Shown here one piece after another: positions 35,208-47,000 of a stretch of 64,000 nucleotides of DNA. The notes under the pieces were generated by a model. The model saw only the letters and a list, made by a program, of their open reading frames with translations, did not search any database and had not been told where the DNA came from. This stretch comes from Sphagnum compactum (Eukaryota > Bryophyta > Sphagnopsida > Sphagnales). Within the stretch, counting starts at the first letter, position 1. The number at the start of each line of letters is the position of its first letter. The DNA lies in the NCBI GenBank assembly GCA_965153455.1, contig OZ234493.1:11212213-11276212 (forward strand), in the 5' to 3' direction. Position numbers and translations under genes: made by a program.

Positions 35208-36311
35208 ATGGCGATGGAGAGTGATCCGCAGCAGCTACAATGGAATGTAGTCTTGGTGCTAACCGGTTTAGCTATGGCGTGGATGTTGCTTTGTTTGTGG
35301 CTTCGATCCCAGAGACAGCGCTTCTTGTCGTCTTTTTCTCCCCAAGAAGATGCTGATTACCTGATGAGGATTCTCGCAAATGTGGAGTTTCCATACTTGT
35401 CTCACACTTCAATGGAGTTCGCCATCTTTCGAACATGTGCCATTCCTTCCATCTCGAAAATCCTTGACAAGACGGGTGTATTCCGAGTTGCAGCAGCTAA
35501 GCGAGCAGATGATACAGAGATTCTGACTCGTGAGTTTTTGCTGCATCATGTGGACAGTGATAGAGGATCACTTGCAATTCGTCGTCTCAATTTCATTCAT
35601 AGTCAGTACGTGATCTCCAACGACGACTACCTTTACGTGTTGGCTCTTTTCGCTCGGGAGCCTGTGAGATGGGCTCGACGATTTGGGTACAGAAAATGGA
35701 CAAGTGCGGAAGAGGTCGCAGCATTTGTGAAATGGCGAGATGTGGGTGTGCGTATGGGGATCAAGCACATTCCGGAGAATGTACAAGAGCTTGAGAGATG
35801 GGAAGAAGAATACGAGAAGAAGAACATGAAGTATGCGGATTCCAATCGTCGAGTCGCCGATGCGCAATTCACACTCTTGCTCGAGAAGTATCCGAGATGC
35901 ACTCACTCCTTGCTACGTCGTGCTATCTATGCTATGCTAGACGACAGATTGCGAACTGGTCTAGGCTACCCTCGGCAGGCGGAATGGATCCAACGGCTTG
36001 TACGCGGTACTCTTCGCTTCTGCGTCGGGACTTTTGTTTCCTTGTTCCTTCCTCCACGGCCTTTGCTCTTGGCAGCCGATCGCATCAAAGTCGACATCAA
36101 GGAACAAGGAGAGAAATTCAATCCCGAGATGGTTAGACCGCTCAGCTTTCAGAGATATTCCTCTTGCTCGTACCCTAATGGGTACAAAATTGCCGATGTT
36201 GGTGCTTTCAAACCTGGTCAGCTGGGCACAGCCGTAGAGGGTGAGCTTTTGTGTCCTCTTTCAAGCAGGTACTTTGCGATGACTTGGCCTCCAGAACAAT
36301 CATATTTCTGA
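35208..36311 (+). CDS. MpaB/MpaB'-type ER-bound oxygenase-like protein (DUF2236 family)
   Basis: A single intronless frame encodes 367 aa from ATG 35208 (MAMESDPQ) to TGA 36309-36311. The frame extends further upstream but only with non-ATG codons. A membrane anchor lies at residues about 11-33. Family marks follow: FRTCAIPSISKIL (74-86), KRADDTEILTREF (98-110), then RRLNFIHSQY and VISNDDYLYVLALF (125-147, with a central His), EPVRWARRFGYRKW (151-164), MGIKHIPENV (183-192) and LLEKYPRC. Near the C-terminus are a second hydrophobic patch (269-288) and YPNGYKIADVG. This order and spacing match fungal MpaB/MpaB' proteins and bacterial DUF2236 relatives, which include rubber-oxygenase-like haem proteins. 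Residues 345 onward may be spliced differently, since AGAG|GTGAGC at 36240 is a plausible donor. The substrate is unknown. Lack of introns and the fungal-like sequence set it apart from its neighbours. Confidence 0.8.
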   Translation: MAMESDPQQLQWNVVLVLTGLAMAWMLLCLWLRSQRQRFLSSFSPQEDADYLMRILANVEFPYLSHTSMEFAIFRTCAIPSISKILDKTGVFRVAAAKRADDTEILTREFLLHHVDSDRGSLAIRRLNFIHSQYVISNDDYLYVLALFAREPVRWARRFGYRKWTSAEEVAAFVKWRDVGVRMGIKHIPENVQELERWEEEYEKKNMKYADSNRRVADAQFTLLLEKYPRCTHSLLRRAIYAMLDDRLRTGLGYPRQAEWIQRLVRGTLRFCVGTFVSLFLPPRPLLLAADRIKVDIKEQGEKFNPEMVRPLSFQRYSSCSYPNGYKIADVGAFKPGQLGTAVEGELLCPLSSRYFAMTWPPEQSYF

Positions 36312-37517
36312 TCGGCATGGAATTTCAGCTTGATCTTTGTGCCAGCCATGGTGCTCTGATCCATAAGCTTTGTTGTAGAGTCTGTCTCATCCATCTCTTC
36401 TTGCTCATCAGCTGCAGGATCTATACAGTTTCAAACCCCAAGAAGCTAAAGCTCCCTTACACCATTACAAACCTTAAGTGTTTCTTCTTGAAACTGTATG
36501 ACAGTTCTTTGATCTGTTCCGTTTTTTGTTGGAAGCTTGTAGCTGCTCATGAGCCACCAGCAGCAGCAGCCTCCCCCATGCTTAGACTCTGTGCAAGATT
36601 GTTTGGAAAATGTTGTGAATCTTATATTACATGTGTTGTTTGATGTGCTAAATTAGCAAATTCTGTGGGGGTTTCCTTTGACTTTCCAGTGCTCACGTTT
36701 TTCTATCTGGAAGTGTTTTTCTTTGACTTCAAGGAAAAGTTTTGAACATCATGAGTGTGGTTATATGTTTGATTCTTACATCCCTGCATGAACCCTATTT
36801 GTGTACTATTTGCTCCGCAATAGAAGAGCACCTCAAAACCAAAGAATTCCTGAAAACCTCAGAAGATAGCAACCAACTTACACCCACTCATTCAAAGAGC
36901 CTCTGATGACTGGCAATCCTGCAAGAACTCATAGATGAATCAACAGGTCAATCAACTTCTGCCTTATGCTGCAGTCTCAACTCTTCAGAGTTGCAAAAAG
37001 AAAGTAACCATTCACACAAGTGTTCCATGCACCAGTGTCCTGTAACAACTACCCTGGCCTCTTGTCATTCTAATGTGACAACTAAAGACAAACTACAGTC
37101 ATCAACATTGCAAGAGCATGCCAACAAACCCATCCCTTGGCCACTTAAGATGCTGATAGATGCCGCTCCTGTAAAATTGTTCCAGCCTCAGAAAAACTCT
37201 CAATCCTGCAAACTGGGTGTTAACTCAAATTTCAGCCTCAGAAAAACTCTCAATCCTGCAAACTGGGTGTTAACTCAAATTTCACAATGTCCACTACTCA
37301 AGGACGTAAGAAAGTCCACTGAAAGAGACCCAAGGATGGTGCTCTGGTTTTGCAACTTCCTGCTTAAGTCTTTGGGCTTTTGAATTTGCCAATGCGAGAT
37401 GCAACAAAAAAACCAGTGCACCTCCTCAACCCACAAATGCCACCCTACACGTGTCACATCTTGTGTAGTGCACTGAAAAGGATGTTCTCAGACCTGAGTC
37501 TGCAGAGCAGTAAATAA
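36312..37517. other. Converging 3' flanks, no further gene seen
   Basis: The region lies between the 3' ends of the plus-strand MpaB-like gene and the minus-strand NASP-like gene. It presumably holds both 3' UTRs. A 50-bp tandem duplication is present at 37183-37284. No other supported gene is seen. Confidence 0.55.
37183..37284. repeat. Perfect 50-bp tandem duplication
   Basis: The 50-mer starting 'cagcctcagaaaaactctca' and ending 'gttaactcaaattt' is repeated exactly, at 37183-37232 and 37233-37282. Identity over 50 bp suggests a recent event, or an assembly artefact that read data could exclude. Confidence 0.95.
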
Positions 37518-40500
37518 TCACTCTTGACTCTTATCATTTGAAGCACCACTGCCAACATTGTTATCTTCCTGCACAGTAGAGGCAACAACAGATTTGTTCT
37601 CGATCTGCACACTGCTACCATTAGCAACTCCCTCAGATCTTTCCCCAAATCCAATTTGAGTCTCTCCAAACCCACTGCCTATCATCATATCATCCAGTGA
37701 GCGCTTCTTTGGCTGTGTAGCTGTGGTCCTGGAAACTTCATCACTTGAGACTGCAATCGGTGCTGCCCTTTTTACCCCTCTTCCCACAACCCCAAGATGG
37801 GTGACCACTGCTGACGAAGATGCACCGCCAAGAGAAGGTGCATCAAATGCATCACTACTTGAAGGAGCATTGGCCCCTCCATTGCTTGAACCACTCGCTT
37901 GCGAGACTGCAGCCACAATCTGCTTTAAACTAGCTACTGCTTCAGGATTAGCTGCTTGCAAGGCCTCCACCAGGGAGGGAGCTGTTGCCATTTCTTTGAG
38001 TTCATCGGCCTGCATTGCAGCATGTGGGTCAATTTTTGGCATGAAAACCAAAAGGTAGCCTGCACATAGGATTCACTCTAAAGAGAAACCATTCCTCCAA
38101 AAAAGATCCTAGGAGAGTTTACTGGTAATGAAGCCCCAAACTTTTACTCTCAAGTTATCCATTCAAAACAAAGAGCTACTTGAATAAAAGTAAACTCAGG
38201 CCCTGCAAATTATTTTCAAGACAGTAGAACAGGGGCCATCACATGACTTAAGAATGACAGAAATAGTTATGACCATGAGAGACCTGCAAAACCCACCTTC
38301 TCTCTAAGGTCCAACAGAGATTCTTCGATGTCCTTGATTTCAGCTTCCAGTGCCACCACTACGTCTTCTTGGTCCTCCTTAGCAGGCAAAGCTTCATCTG
38401 CAGAGGCAGAGAGCTCTGAGTTCTCTTCTGGTCCTTCTGTTGTGCTTTCATCTTTCAACACACTTAAACTTCCGGCCTTCTCACTAGCCTCTGGGACTCC
38501 TTGCAACTCAGCTTGGGTTTGTTGGCTTTTTGCTCGAGCAAGTTCTTCTTTAAGCCTTTGCACACGCGCCTCACAAATTGCAACTGCATTATTGCAGTAG
38601 CCAAGAGCCTCCTTAGGTTTGAGGTCCAGCTGGTGTGCAAGACCTATCTTGAAATGCCTATTCAAAGTTCCGTGAACTGTTAGTTCCATTATCTCCCACA
38701 TCAATCACACTTATGTGCATTCCTGTCTCAATAGAACAAAAACCAAATTCGATTCATCACACCATCAAAGTAGAGAACAAAAGAACTAGGAATTGAAGGA
38801 GAGAGAATTACAGTTCAGCAAGGATGCGACTGTCGGGCTCTACCAGCCCCTCTAGAATATGCAAAGCATTTGAATAGTCCTCAAAGCATGTTTTGTAATC
38901 CTCTGCACAGGCAAATCAACAGGTTTGATGTGAAGGCCATGTTCAGCAAACATCTTTCAGTGAAACTAATTGGACACATGGACGAAATGTCTTTGAGTGG
39001 AGTATACAGTGTACCAAACATGTAATTCTCATAACCAACATTTGTGAAGAGGAGATAGCTCAATAACATCAAAGCAGGAAATTCAAAAACACTGGAACAA
39101 AAGGAGACAAAAACAAGGGACATGAAGTTAATGCACTCTTACAGGAATGATAGTCAATCTTACACCACAAGAAAATACCAATACCAAATACAAATTAGCA
39201 GTGACAGAGATGCCCTCTGACCAGCACATGAACTATTCTGACGAAATGAATAAAAAGAATAAGCAACATGGATAGCCACATAGCTGCCACAAGATAATTC
39301 ATCCAGGATGCCAGTGATGAGGGGCTAAAAACCAAACCTAACTACAGATACTTACCTTTGAAACAGTTTATGTCTGCAAGTTTGGTGATAATGTCAACAG
39401 TTTCAATGGTGCAGCAGCCATGCTTTTCATGGATCACTCGTGCAAACTCAAGCATCTTCCAAGCATCCTCCAAGTCGCCTTCTTCTTCCTCTACCTGATC
39501 CCCATCCCCTTCCCCATCTCCATCTCCCTCTTCATCATCTGCAGGGTCCTCCTCTGTCAACAGAAACACAAACAAAAGTATTGTCAATGCATATTCCAAG
39601 CATCCCCAGATCTGTGTCCTATGTAAAGCAAAACCTACTTCCCTTCAGCATCTCTAATTGATCAAAGGTTCAACAGATTACTCAATCCTTGCATGGCTTC
39701 ATATTGCAGATGAGCATCTTCTGAAGTACTTGATGAGTGATGGAGAAAACCTTTTCCTTTTGAGGCTCCAGGGGATGATGGGCCTTCCTCACTCTCCGTT
39801 GGTGCAGCTTTGTCACCAAGAGGATCTGATTCAGACTGAACTCTGTCAAACAATGCACAGCCATACTTATAGTATGTTGTTGCACACTCAAGTGCTAACT
39901 CGCCATAATGTTGCACCCTGCAACCAATCAAATACATGTCAAATAATAGGCATGCACAGCCCATCCATCAAAGATGGAATCTGGCCCAGGGTTCCAATGC
40001 ACCTGCTTATCGCCTGTTTTGTACTACTGGAAGTAGTCTCATGATTGGTAATGCAGTTAAATATCATTGAATGTAATATCTCTACATGCAATGACTCATC
40101 AATAGGTCACCTGGCTTCTTGCTGACATGACCCTGAGACAAAAAAAATGCTTGAACATGATGAATCAGTAAGTTGCCTGTGTTATTCTTGGAACTTAAAA
40201 ACCATTTCTTTGTTCCAACATGAAAACCAAGACAAGCATAGCAATAAATAAGTCAATGAATAATTAGCAAAAGGCCAAGGGAGGTTGTAATGTTTATTTA
40301 GAGGACTACATTCCACTAATTACCTTCACTAGCGAAACACAAGAATCCCAATAATCAGGCATGTAAGTCACAAAACCCCATTAAAACAACTATATTTCTT
40401 TGAAAGGACTGCAAAAGGTCTTGCCCACAGGCCCCATCAACACTAACTACTGTGATGAATGTAGTTTTCTGTTGCAATCCAATTTTCCACACATCACCAT

Positions 40501-41680
40501 CTTCAGATATTAGACTGGTTATTATGGCCCAAGATGGTCTACAATCACCTGAAGTTTACTCACCCTGCTTTAAAAATCCTGAACACTTCTGCTACAATGT
40601 CCAGCCAGGGTGAAACTCTCTTGACCCAGTTTCATGGACAACAAAAGTGGCCACAATCATAAACTGCTGGAAATTAAAAGGGTGAAAACACAGACCATTA
40701 GACAATTTATAGCATACAATACTCCTTTTTCTATCTCTGCTGCAGTTCAAACTTTTCAATGCAGATAATTAGACTGATTCAGAGTCACTAAACAATCAAG
40801 CAGGTCATTGAAATTATTACACCCCAAAAATCTCTCTTGATGGAAATTTTGGTCAAAAATCATTTCCACCCTAAAGTAAAGCTTTTAAGGTGCTTCTGCT
40901 TCTTAAACTTTGAAGAGACTTTGAGAATTTTTTGAACAGCCACCTTCAATGAATATCATAGTTCTGCCTCACCTGTGAAGATGTCCCAAAGCCATAAGCA
41001 GCCACAAATGGTCTTGATGGTCACATTATTGCATGTGTAGGTGTAAAAAACTAACTGGCACTTAATTTCTTTAGATTTGACTGGAGGTTAGGATGTGCAT
41101 CTTCAGGGAATGATTAAGCCTTGGCCACTGTGGTGGGCCATACTGAAGGTTGACACTAAGTACTCGATTGAGATTTGCAGAAACAATGATACTGACTTAA
41201 TCAGCATCGTAAAACCCTGTGAAAACCCTAGCCTTGCAGAGACAAAAAAAAGAAAAGAAAAGAAAAAGCAATAAAGGTTTGAAGAACAAAAGCTTGAAAG
41301 AGAATGCAGGAGATAAGCTCACAGAGTACCCAGAACAAAAGAAAGAGGAAGTAGCGCAAGGAAGAGAAAGAGAAAATGACGCAAAAGAGCTGGTAAGAAT
41401 CCAAGACACAAGCCTTTCAGAGAAACAAGACAGCAAAAACCCTTCAATCAATGTCTGCAGAGAAAACATTCACATTCACCAGCAATGGATCGAAAGCGCA
41501 TTCGAAGTTAACTGACCGAATTTCCAAAGCCTTGCTCAAGCAATCTGCTGCCTCGTCATAAGCTTCGACGCGGAGAGCTCCACAGCCAAGATCGTTTAGG
41601 CGCTGAGCATCATACAGGACTCCTTTCTTTGATTCCTCACCATCGGTGTTACATGTCTCCATTGTCGCTACAGATGGCAT
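37518..41680 (-). CDS. NASP-type histone H3 chaperone (SHNi-TPR protein)
   Basis: Six exons joined in phase: 41680-41517, 39917-39682, 39553-39356, 38902-38812, 38657-38297 and 38009-37518 (513 aa). All introns are GT-AG. The protein has the NASP layout: a first TPR (residues about 17-55, DAQRLNDLGCGALRVEAYDE), ELALECATTYYKYGCALFD, an acidic stretch (about 134-160), AWKMLEFARVIHEKHG, and the SHNi-TPR segment ILAELHFKIGLAHQLDL with EALGYCNNAVAICEARV. A coiled coil follows, then a tail with VKRAAPI and QPKKRS as likely nuclear signals. NASP binds H3-H4 or H3 and buffers the soluble histone pool. The last junction (LREK|ADELKEM) was preferred because it keeps phase and continues the helix. The exon 2 donor at 39682 is less certain. 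Start Met 41680 is the first in-frame ATG, with another at 41662. Confidence 0.9.
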
Positions 41681-42063
41681 ATCCCCCGGCTCTCTCAAAA
41701 AAATTGCTCTCTATGTGCGTCAGAGCCTGTATGTCAGTGTATCTATCTCAACCACTTAGACTCAAAGGAGAGGGAAGATGTCGTCTTCTACTTCCAATAA
41801 GAAAACCCGTGGGGCAAAAGAAAAAAAAAACAAAAACAAAAAAAAAGGGATATTTACAAACAAGTAAATAACCTGCAAACATGCAAGAAAGAAGAAACAC
41901 AAGAACCGAAAAGACAGAGATGCAGAACACCTTTACGATACGAATGTTCGAGCTCTGGAGCAAAAACACCGAGACGAGAAAACAGCAACAGTTTCAAGGG
42001 GATGGCAAAAAAGCGCTGGGATAAAATAGGAGAGAAAACGGTGAAAACGGGGAACGAAAGCAG

Positions 42064-42340
42064 CAGAGCGGACAACAAAAGGACAGTGTAAGAGACCGGG
42101 AGAAGCATAACAAGCGCGGGAGAGAGAGAGAGAGGGGTAAGAGAAAAACGAAAAGCTCGTATGTTTCCCGCGACAAAACAGCCGCAGGAGAGAGAGACGA
42201 AGTTCTCAATGTTCCCTTTGTTCCCCTGTAATGTGGAACTCTGGGAACATTATTCGGATCTTCTCGGATTCTTTATAGAATATTATTGTAGTAAGCCGAG
42301 TAATGAGCACTAAGGGGGGAGGAGGGGGGGGAGGGGGGTA
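42064..42340. promoter_or_regulatory. NASP upstream region with E2F-type site and G-rich tract
   Basis: TTTCCCGCG at 42164-42172 matches the E2F/DP consensus TTTSSCGC and lies about 485 bases upstream of the NASP start codon. E2F control would suit a histone chaperone needed in S phase. A G-rich tract at 42314-42338 (runs of 6, 7-8 and 6 G with short breaks) lies about 640 bases upstream. Both are motif matches only. Confidence 0.5.
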
Positions 42341-42527
42341 AAGAGTAAAACTTTTTTTACATAAGAAGCAAGTAAAATGTAAATGTCAAAAAATTTGGTA
42401 GGGTAAGTGTGATTTACATTTCCTCGAGTTTATTATTCAAACGAGTACATGTGTGTTCACACTTATCCTTTCGACAATGATTAGAACCTAGTTCAATGTG
42501 AATGAGGTTGGATTTGAGCTTTTACAT

Positions 42528-42941
42528 GATTAGGGTTTTATCCTAAAGGAGAGTGTGCGTTTCTCAAGTCTCATTTTTGGTGATTAGGGTTTTATCCTAA
42601 AGGAGTGTATGTTTCTCAAGTCTCATTTTTGGTGATTAGGGTTTTATCCTGAAGGAGAGTGTGTATTTCTCAAGTCTCATTTTTGGTGATTAGGGTTTTA
42701 TCCCAAGGAGTGTATGTTTCTCAAGTCTCATTTTTGGTGATTAGGGTTTTATCCCAAGGAGTGTATGTTTCTCAAGTCTCATTTTTTGGTGATTAGGGTT
42801 TTATCCCAAGGAGTGTATGTTTCTCAAGTCTCATTTTTGGTGATTAGGGTTTTATCCCAAGGAGTGTATGTTTCTCAAGTCTCATTTTTTGGTGATTAGG
42901 GTTTTATCCCAAGGAGTGTATGTTTCTCAAGTCTCATTTTG
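42528..42941. repeat. Telo-box minisatellite, eight units of 51-54 bp
   Basis: Units start at 42528, 42582, 42634, 42688, 42739, 42791, 42842 and 42894. Each reads 'gattagggttttatcc', 'aaggagtgtatgtttctc' and 'aagtctcatttttggt' with very few differences. Every unit holds TTAGGGTTT, the reverse complement of the telo-box AAACCCTAA bound by telomere-repeat-binding Myb proteins. The last five units are almost identical, so the array expanded recently. It lies between the 3' end of eIF3a and the upstream region of NASP, 0.85-1.26 kb from the NASP ATG. Confidence 0.95.
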
Positions 42942-44059
42942 AAATTCGAGAACATGCTAGAAATATGAGGTATGCCAAGTATTCAAGGTTTGATTTTATT
43001 TTTTAATGTTTGTGTGCAATTGCAAGAGAATTGATCTTGATTTGATTTTGTGTGCACGTACCCTACTTATTTAATGTTTATTTGGGGCTACTCACTACAA
43101 TAATGACGATGAAACACCCATGAAGAAGATAAAGAGTTGAAAATTAAGTTTCATTCAAATGAAAACTGAATGACATTGCATGCAACTTGAATTGAATTCA
43201 AATTTAAATCGATTGTCATTTGATTCACATTCTAAATGAATTGAATTCCAATCAAATTCTTACATCAATTTGGTCCACGTGCTTGAAATTGATATTTCAG
43301 CTATGCAAAAAATTTCAAGCATTTCCCAAAATAGCAACAGGGGGATAGTACCTGCCTGGATTGTGTGTTGCAAGAGTGAAATCAACTCAAATCTCCGTCA
43401 ACAACACAGATATTCACTGCAATCTTCAAGAGTTAGTTGATGTATAATTGACAGAATCAATGCAAAACTCACATTCGGCACCGGGGTCTAGGTGTTGAGG
43501 ACATTTGAGCTGGAAAAGAAAATTATAAGACAGAGGAACAAGAATACAGGATGAAAGCCTCACTGGCACAATTGAATTTTCTCCTCAAATGAAAACCTTC
43601 ATAAGCTGTATAGACGGCACAAATGCTGCTTCATGGATAGAAAAACAATTCAGTACAAAAACATCTAATTGTACACATCAGAACACTGGCATGAAACTTT
43701 GGAACTGCTACTGTTGCACAAAAAAATGGAAAATGGTGCTTCAGAAATCTTAAATTGCAATTGACAGTCTTCCTGCTACAAAATCACCTCAGAAAAAGAG
43801 CACAGAAACTAGGATCTTAGCAAAAGAAGCATTTGATAAATTTTACTATGGAGGCCGTTTCATTGGTACAATTGCCTCCCAGATAGCCAACATGCATCTA
43901 CACTCAAAACATAATCTTAGAGAAGCTTGCTAATCATAATCTGCATGAAGGAGAAGCACATGTTACCTAGTGCTCTCTCAGGTATACTCCCAACTTTTCC
44001 AACCAGCTTTGTGTACAAAAACACTGACGGCAAGGGAAGCTAGATAGGCACAGCCTGAA
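42942..44059. other. 3' flank of eIF3a, no further gene seen
   Basis: No recognised coding sequence. The right part, towards 44060, is presumably the eIF3a 3' UTR. The left part is AT-rich spacer next to the telo-box array. Confidence 0.55.
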
Positions 44060-47000
44060 CTAAGCAGCCTGTTCCTCAGGCTGTCGTGGAGGTGCCTCAT
44101 GGCTGGAACTTCGCCTCCAAATATCTGGTCGCTCATCATCCCGGCTACTTCGTTCACGATCAGAACCACCCAACCTACCACCTCCAGGGCCCCACCGATC
44201 CTCTGAAAGTCTTCCCCCAGCAAAGGGACGTGCAGGGCGAGATGGTGGTCCTTCATTGTAACCACCTCCACCATACCTTCCACCTCCACGGGGAGGAGCA
44301 TAGGTCTCCCCACGAGATCCTCCACGTGGAGGTTCATAAGCTCCTGGTCGGGCATGTGGAACCTCCAGGTCACGGTTCTGAGGAGGTTGATACCTGTTTG
44401 AAGGAGGTGGAGGAGCCCTGTCAACCTCCACCTCTGCTCCATGCTCAGACTCACGACTGGGAGCTAGCCCACGGCTTGCAAACAGCGGAGGCCGTCGTTC
44501 TTCGACTAGAGGACGGGCATCATGCCGGTCATTCCTGTTGTCTGAAAAGTCCATACCACTACGCCGGGGTTCTTCACTCTCAAGCCTCTTGCGAAGTGAG
44601 GGTGGGATGAACTTTCCAGGCTTGTCCTCAATCTTTGATTGTAGTGCTTCTCTTTCACGCTTCTCCCTCTCTTCAGCTTCAATCTCTCGCTGTCGCTGTT
44701 TTGCAGCAATCTCCTCCAGCTTGGCATGCCTGTCAGCTTCTTCTTTACGTTTCCGTTCCTCCTCTGAGACCAGAACAATCAAATTAGCACTTCATCAGGT
44801 GCTCAAACCTAAATGTTCAAAGTGGCATAACACCTGGACATGTGAGAATTTCGACAGCCTCCACCAGCAGCTAGTCTTGCATGATATGTAAATCCTCACA
44901 AAGACCAAGAAACAAAGCAAAGACTGGGATAATGGAGAGCAAACCTTCTAGCTTTCTGGCCTCTTCTTCCTCACGAATTTTGAGCAAACGAGCTTCCTCT
45001 TGTCTTCTGTAGTATTCCTTCTTGCGCCTCACTTCGCGTTCCTGAGACCTCAGTGACCGTTCCTCTGCAAGTCTTTCCTCACGCAAGCGCCTCAGCCTCT
45101 CAAATTCTCCCTCACGTCGGCTGACTACTTGCTGCTGGAAAAGATTCTGCTCCCACAAAATCAAGTCAGACAAAATACTCGGTTACAGAGACACAGTGCA
45201 TGCTCAACAGTCAGGATCATGCAAGATAAATGACACAAGAACACAGATGCTTCAGACCCATTCAACAAATACTACACATGGCAAGCACCTTGTCCTCAAG
45301 CATGTGGATGAGCCTGTTCTTCTCCACCAAATCTGTTTCATGCTGCTTCTGACTCTGATCGATTGCTTGCTGCAAACATGTACAGAACAAATCACGTCAG
45401 CCTACTCTTCCTGCCACTCATAAAACAAACATGTAGACTGTTTACTCATGTCTTGGGTGCCAATTGAAACAGGAAAGTTACCTCCTGCTGATCCTTGTAA
45501 AACTTCTCATCATCCTGCAATCGTTTCTGATGAGCTTCTTCAATCAGGGGTCTCTCTTCCTCCCGCTTGGCACGTTCCAAATGATCCATCGTCTTTGAGA
45601 GTTTTTGCAATTTGCGCTCCATTTCTGCCCTTTCTTTCATCTGTTCACTAAATGCCTCCTCCATAAGGCTCTGCTTAGTCAATTTTGTCACCTCCTGCAT
45701 TTTTTAAGACAGTACAAACATTGTTAATTCATATTCTTTATGGCACACATGCCAAAGCCCTGCAATCATGAGCATCCATCAGAAACTGAGCCGGCTACAA
45801 AAGGAACTCACCCCATCTCCTGTGGCCTTCTTGCCCTTTTTGCCTTTCCGCTTCTCAGCTTCTGCAAGGAGAGCTCTTGCTTCCTCAAGCTCCTTTTCTT
45901 CAATCTCCTTTCGAATCCTTGCTTCCTCTCGCCTTGCTGACTCATTTGCAAGCCTCTTGGCCTCAGCCTCTTCTGTCAGACGCTGCTGCTTCAATCTCTT
46001 TGACTCCTCTTCTCTTTCCTACATCCACGAAATGCAATCAGCTCACCTGTAAGGCATGCTCAAGGACAGAGATGTGCTGGAAACTTGCATCACCTAAACA
46101 AAAAGCACTGGAACGACATAGGATGACGAGGGATTAACTTTCCACCCACCATTTCAAGCATTTGCCTTTCCTGTTCTTCCTTTCTCCTCTCGATCAGGAC
46201 CTTGCGTGCCAACAGTTTCTTATGCTCTTTCTCAACAATGACTTCAAGCTCAGAAAATGGCTGACTCTGCCTGGAGGTCCTGTCACGTGTAGGTGGTTGC
46301 ATCATGCTGATAGCCTTGTTGAAGCGCTTAGCAAGAATTGTGAGGTGGTTCTTTATCTTCTCAGACTCTAAATCCTGCCATACAATAATCCCTTCAATTA
46401 GACAGCCTTTCCATCAAGAATTTGGATAAGAATGGATGTTAGAATTAACAAAAAATTAACCTGGCAAGAGACAACCACCTGGAACATTGGTAGCTATGTC
46501 AAGGTGAGCATGGAGATAAGCAGTCCAAAACAAGCTGCCCAAATGCTTACCTGACTGCCAAAACTGACAACTCCTTTGAGATGATCAATTTTGACTTGAA
46601 CAAAGTTGTACTTCACGGCATCAACTGTAAGCTTTTCGACAACAGAGAAGTCAAAGAAACTGATCATGTTGGTCAAGTTGGAAATTTTCATCGTCTGATA
46701 CACTTGAGACACCTGCATACCATAGCCACCATTTCTGTCAAAGGGAAAAAGAAGCTCGATGTTCTGAATGAATAACACTTAAGGCATACATAGGAATACC
46801 CACCACTCAAAATGCCAGTAGATAACACAAAATTGAGAACAAATAAGAAAACTTTAGGACACTGATTAATACAAAACAATAAGTTCACTCCATTCTTGAA
46901 GCACAAACCACCAGAAACATCAATGGAAGAGGACAGGAGAATGTGAGCATTATTTTGACCAACAGAAGTCATGCTATGATAGTATATCACCACATAAGAG

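Noticed and set aside
38010-38058. Upstream extension of the last NASP exon (VFMPKIDPHAAMQ)
   Set aside because: No acceptor upstream keeps phase with the clean donor at 38297. The acceptor at 38010 does keep phase and continues the helix (LREK|ADELKEM).
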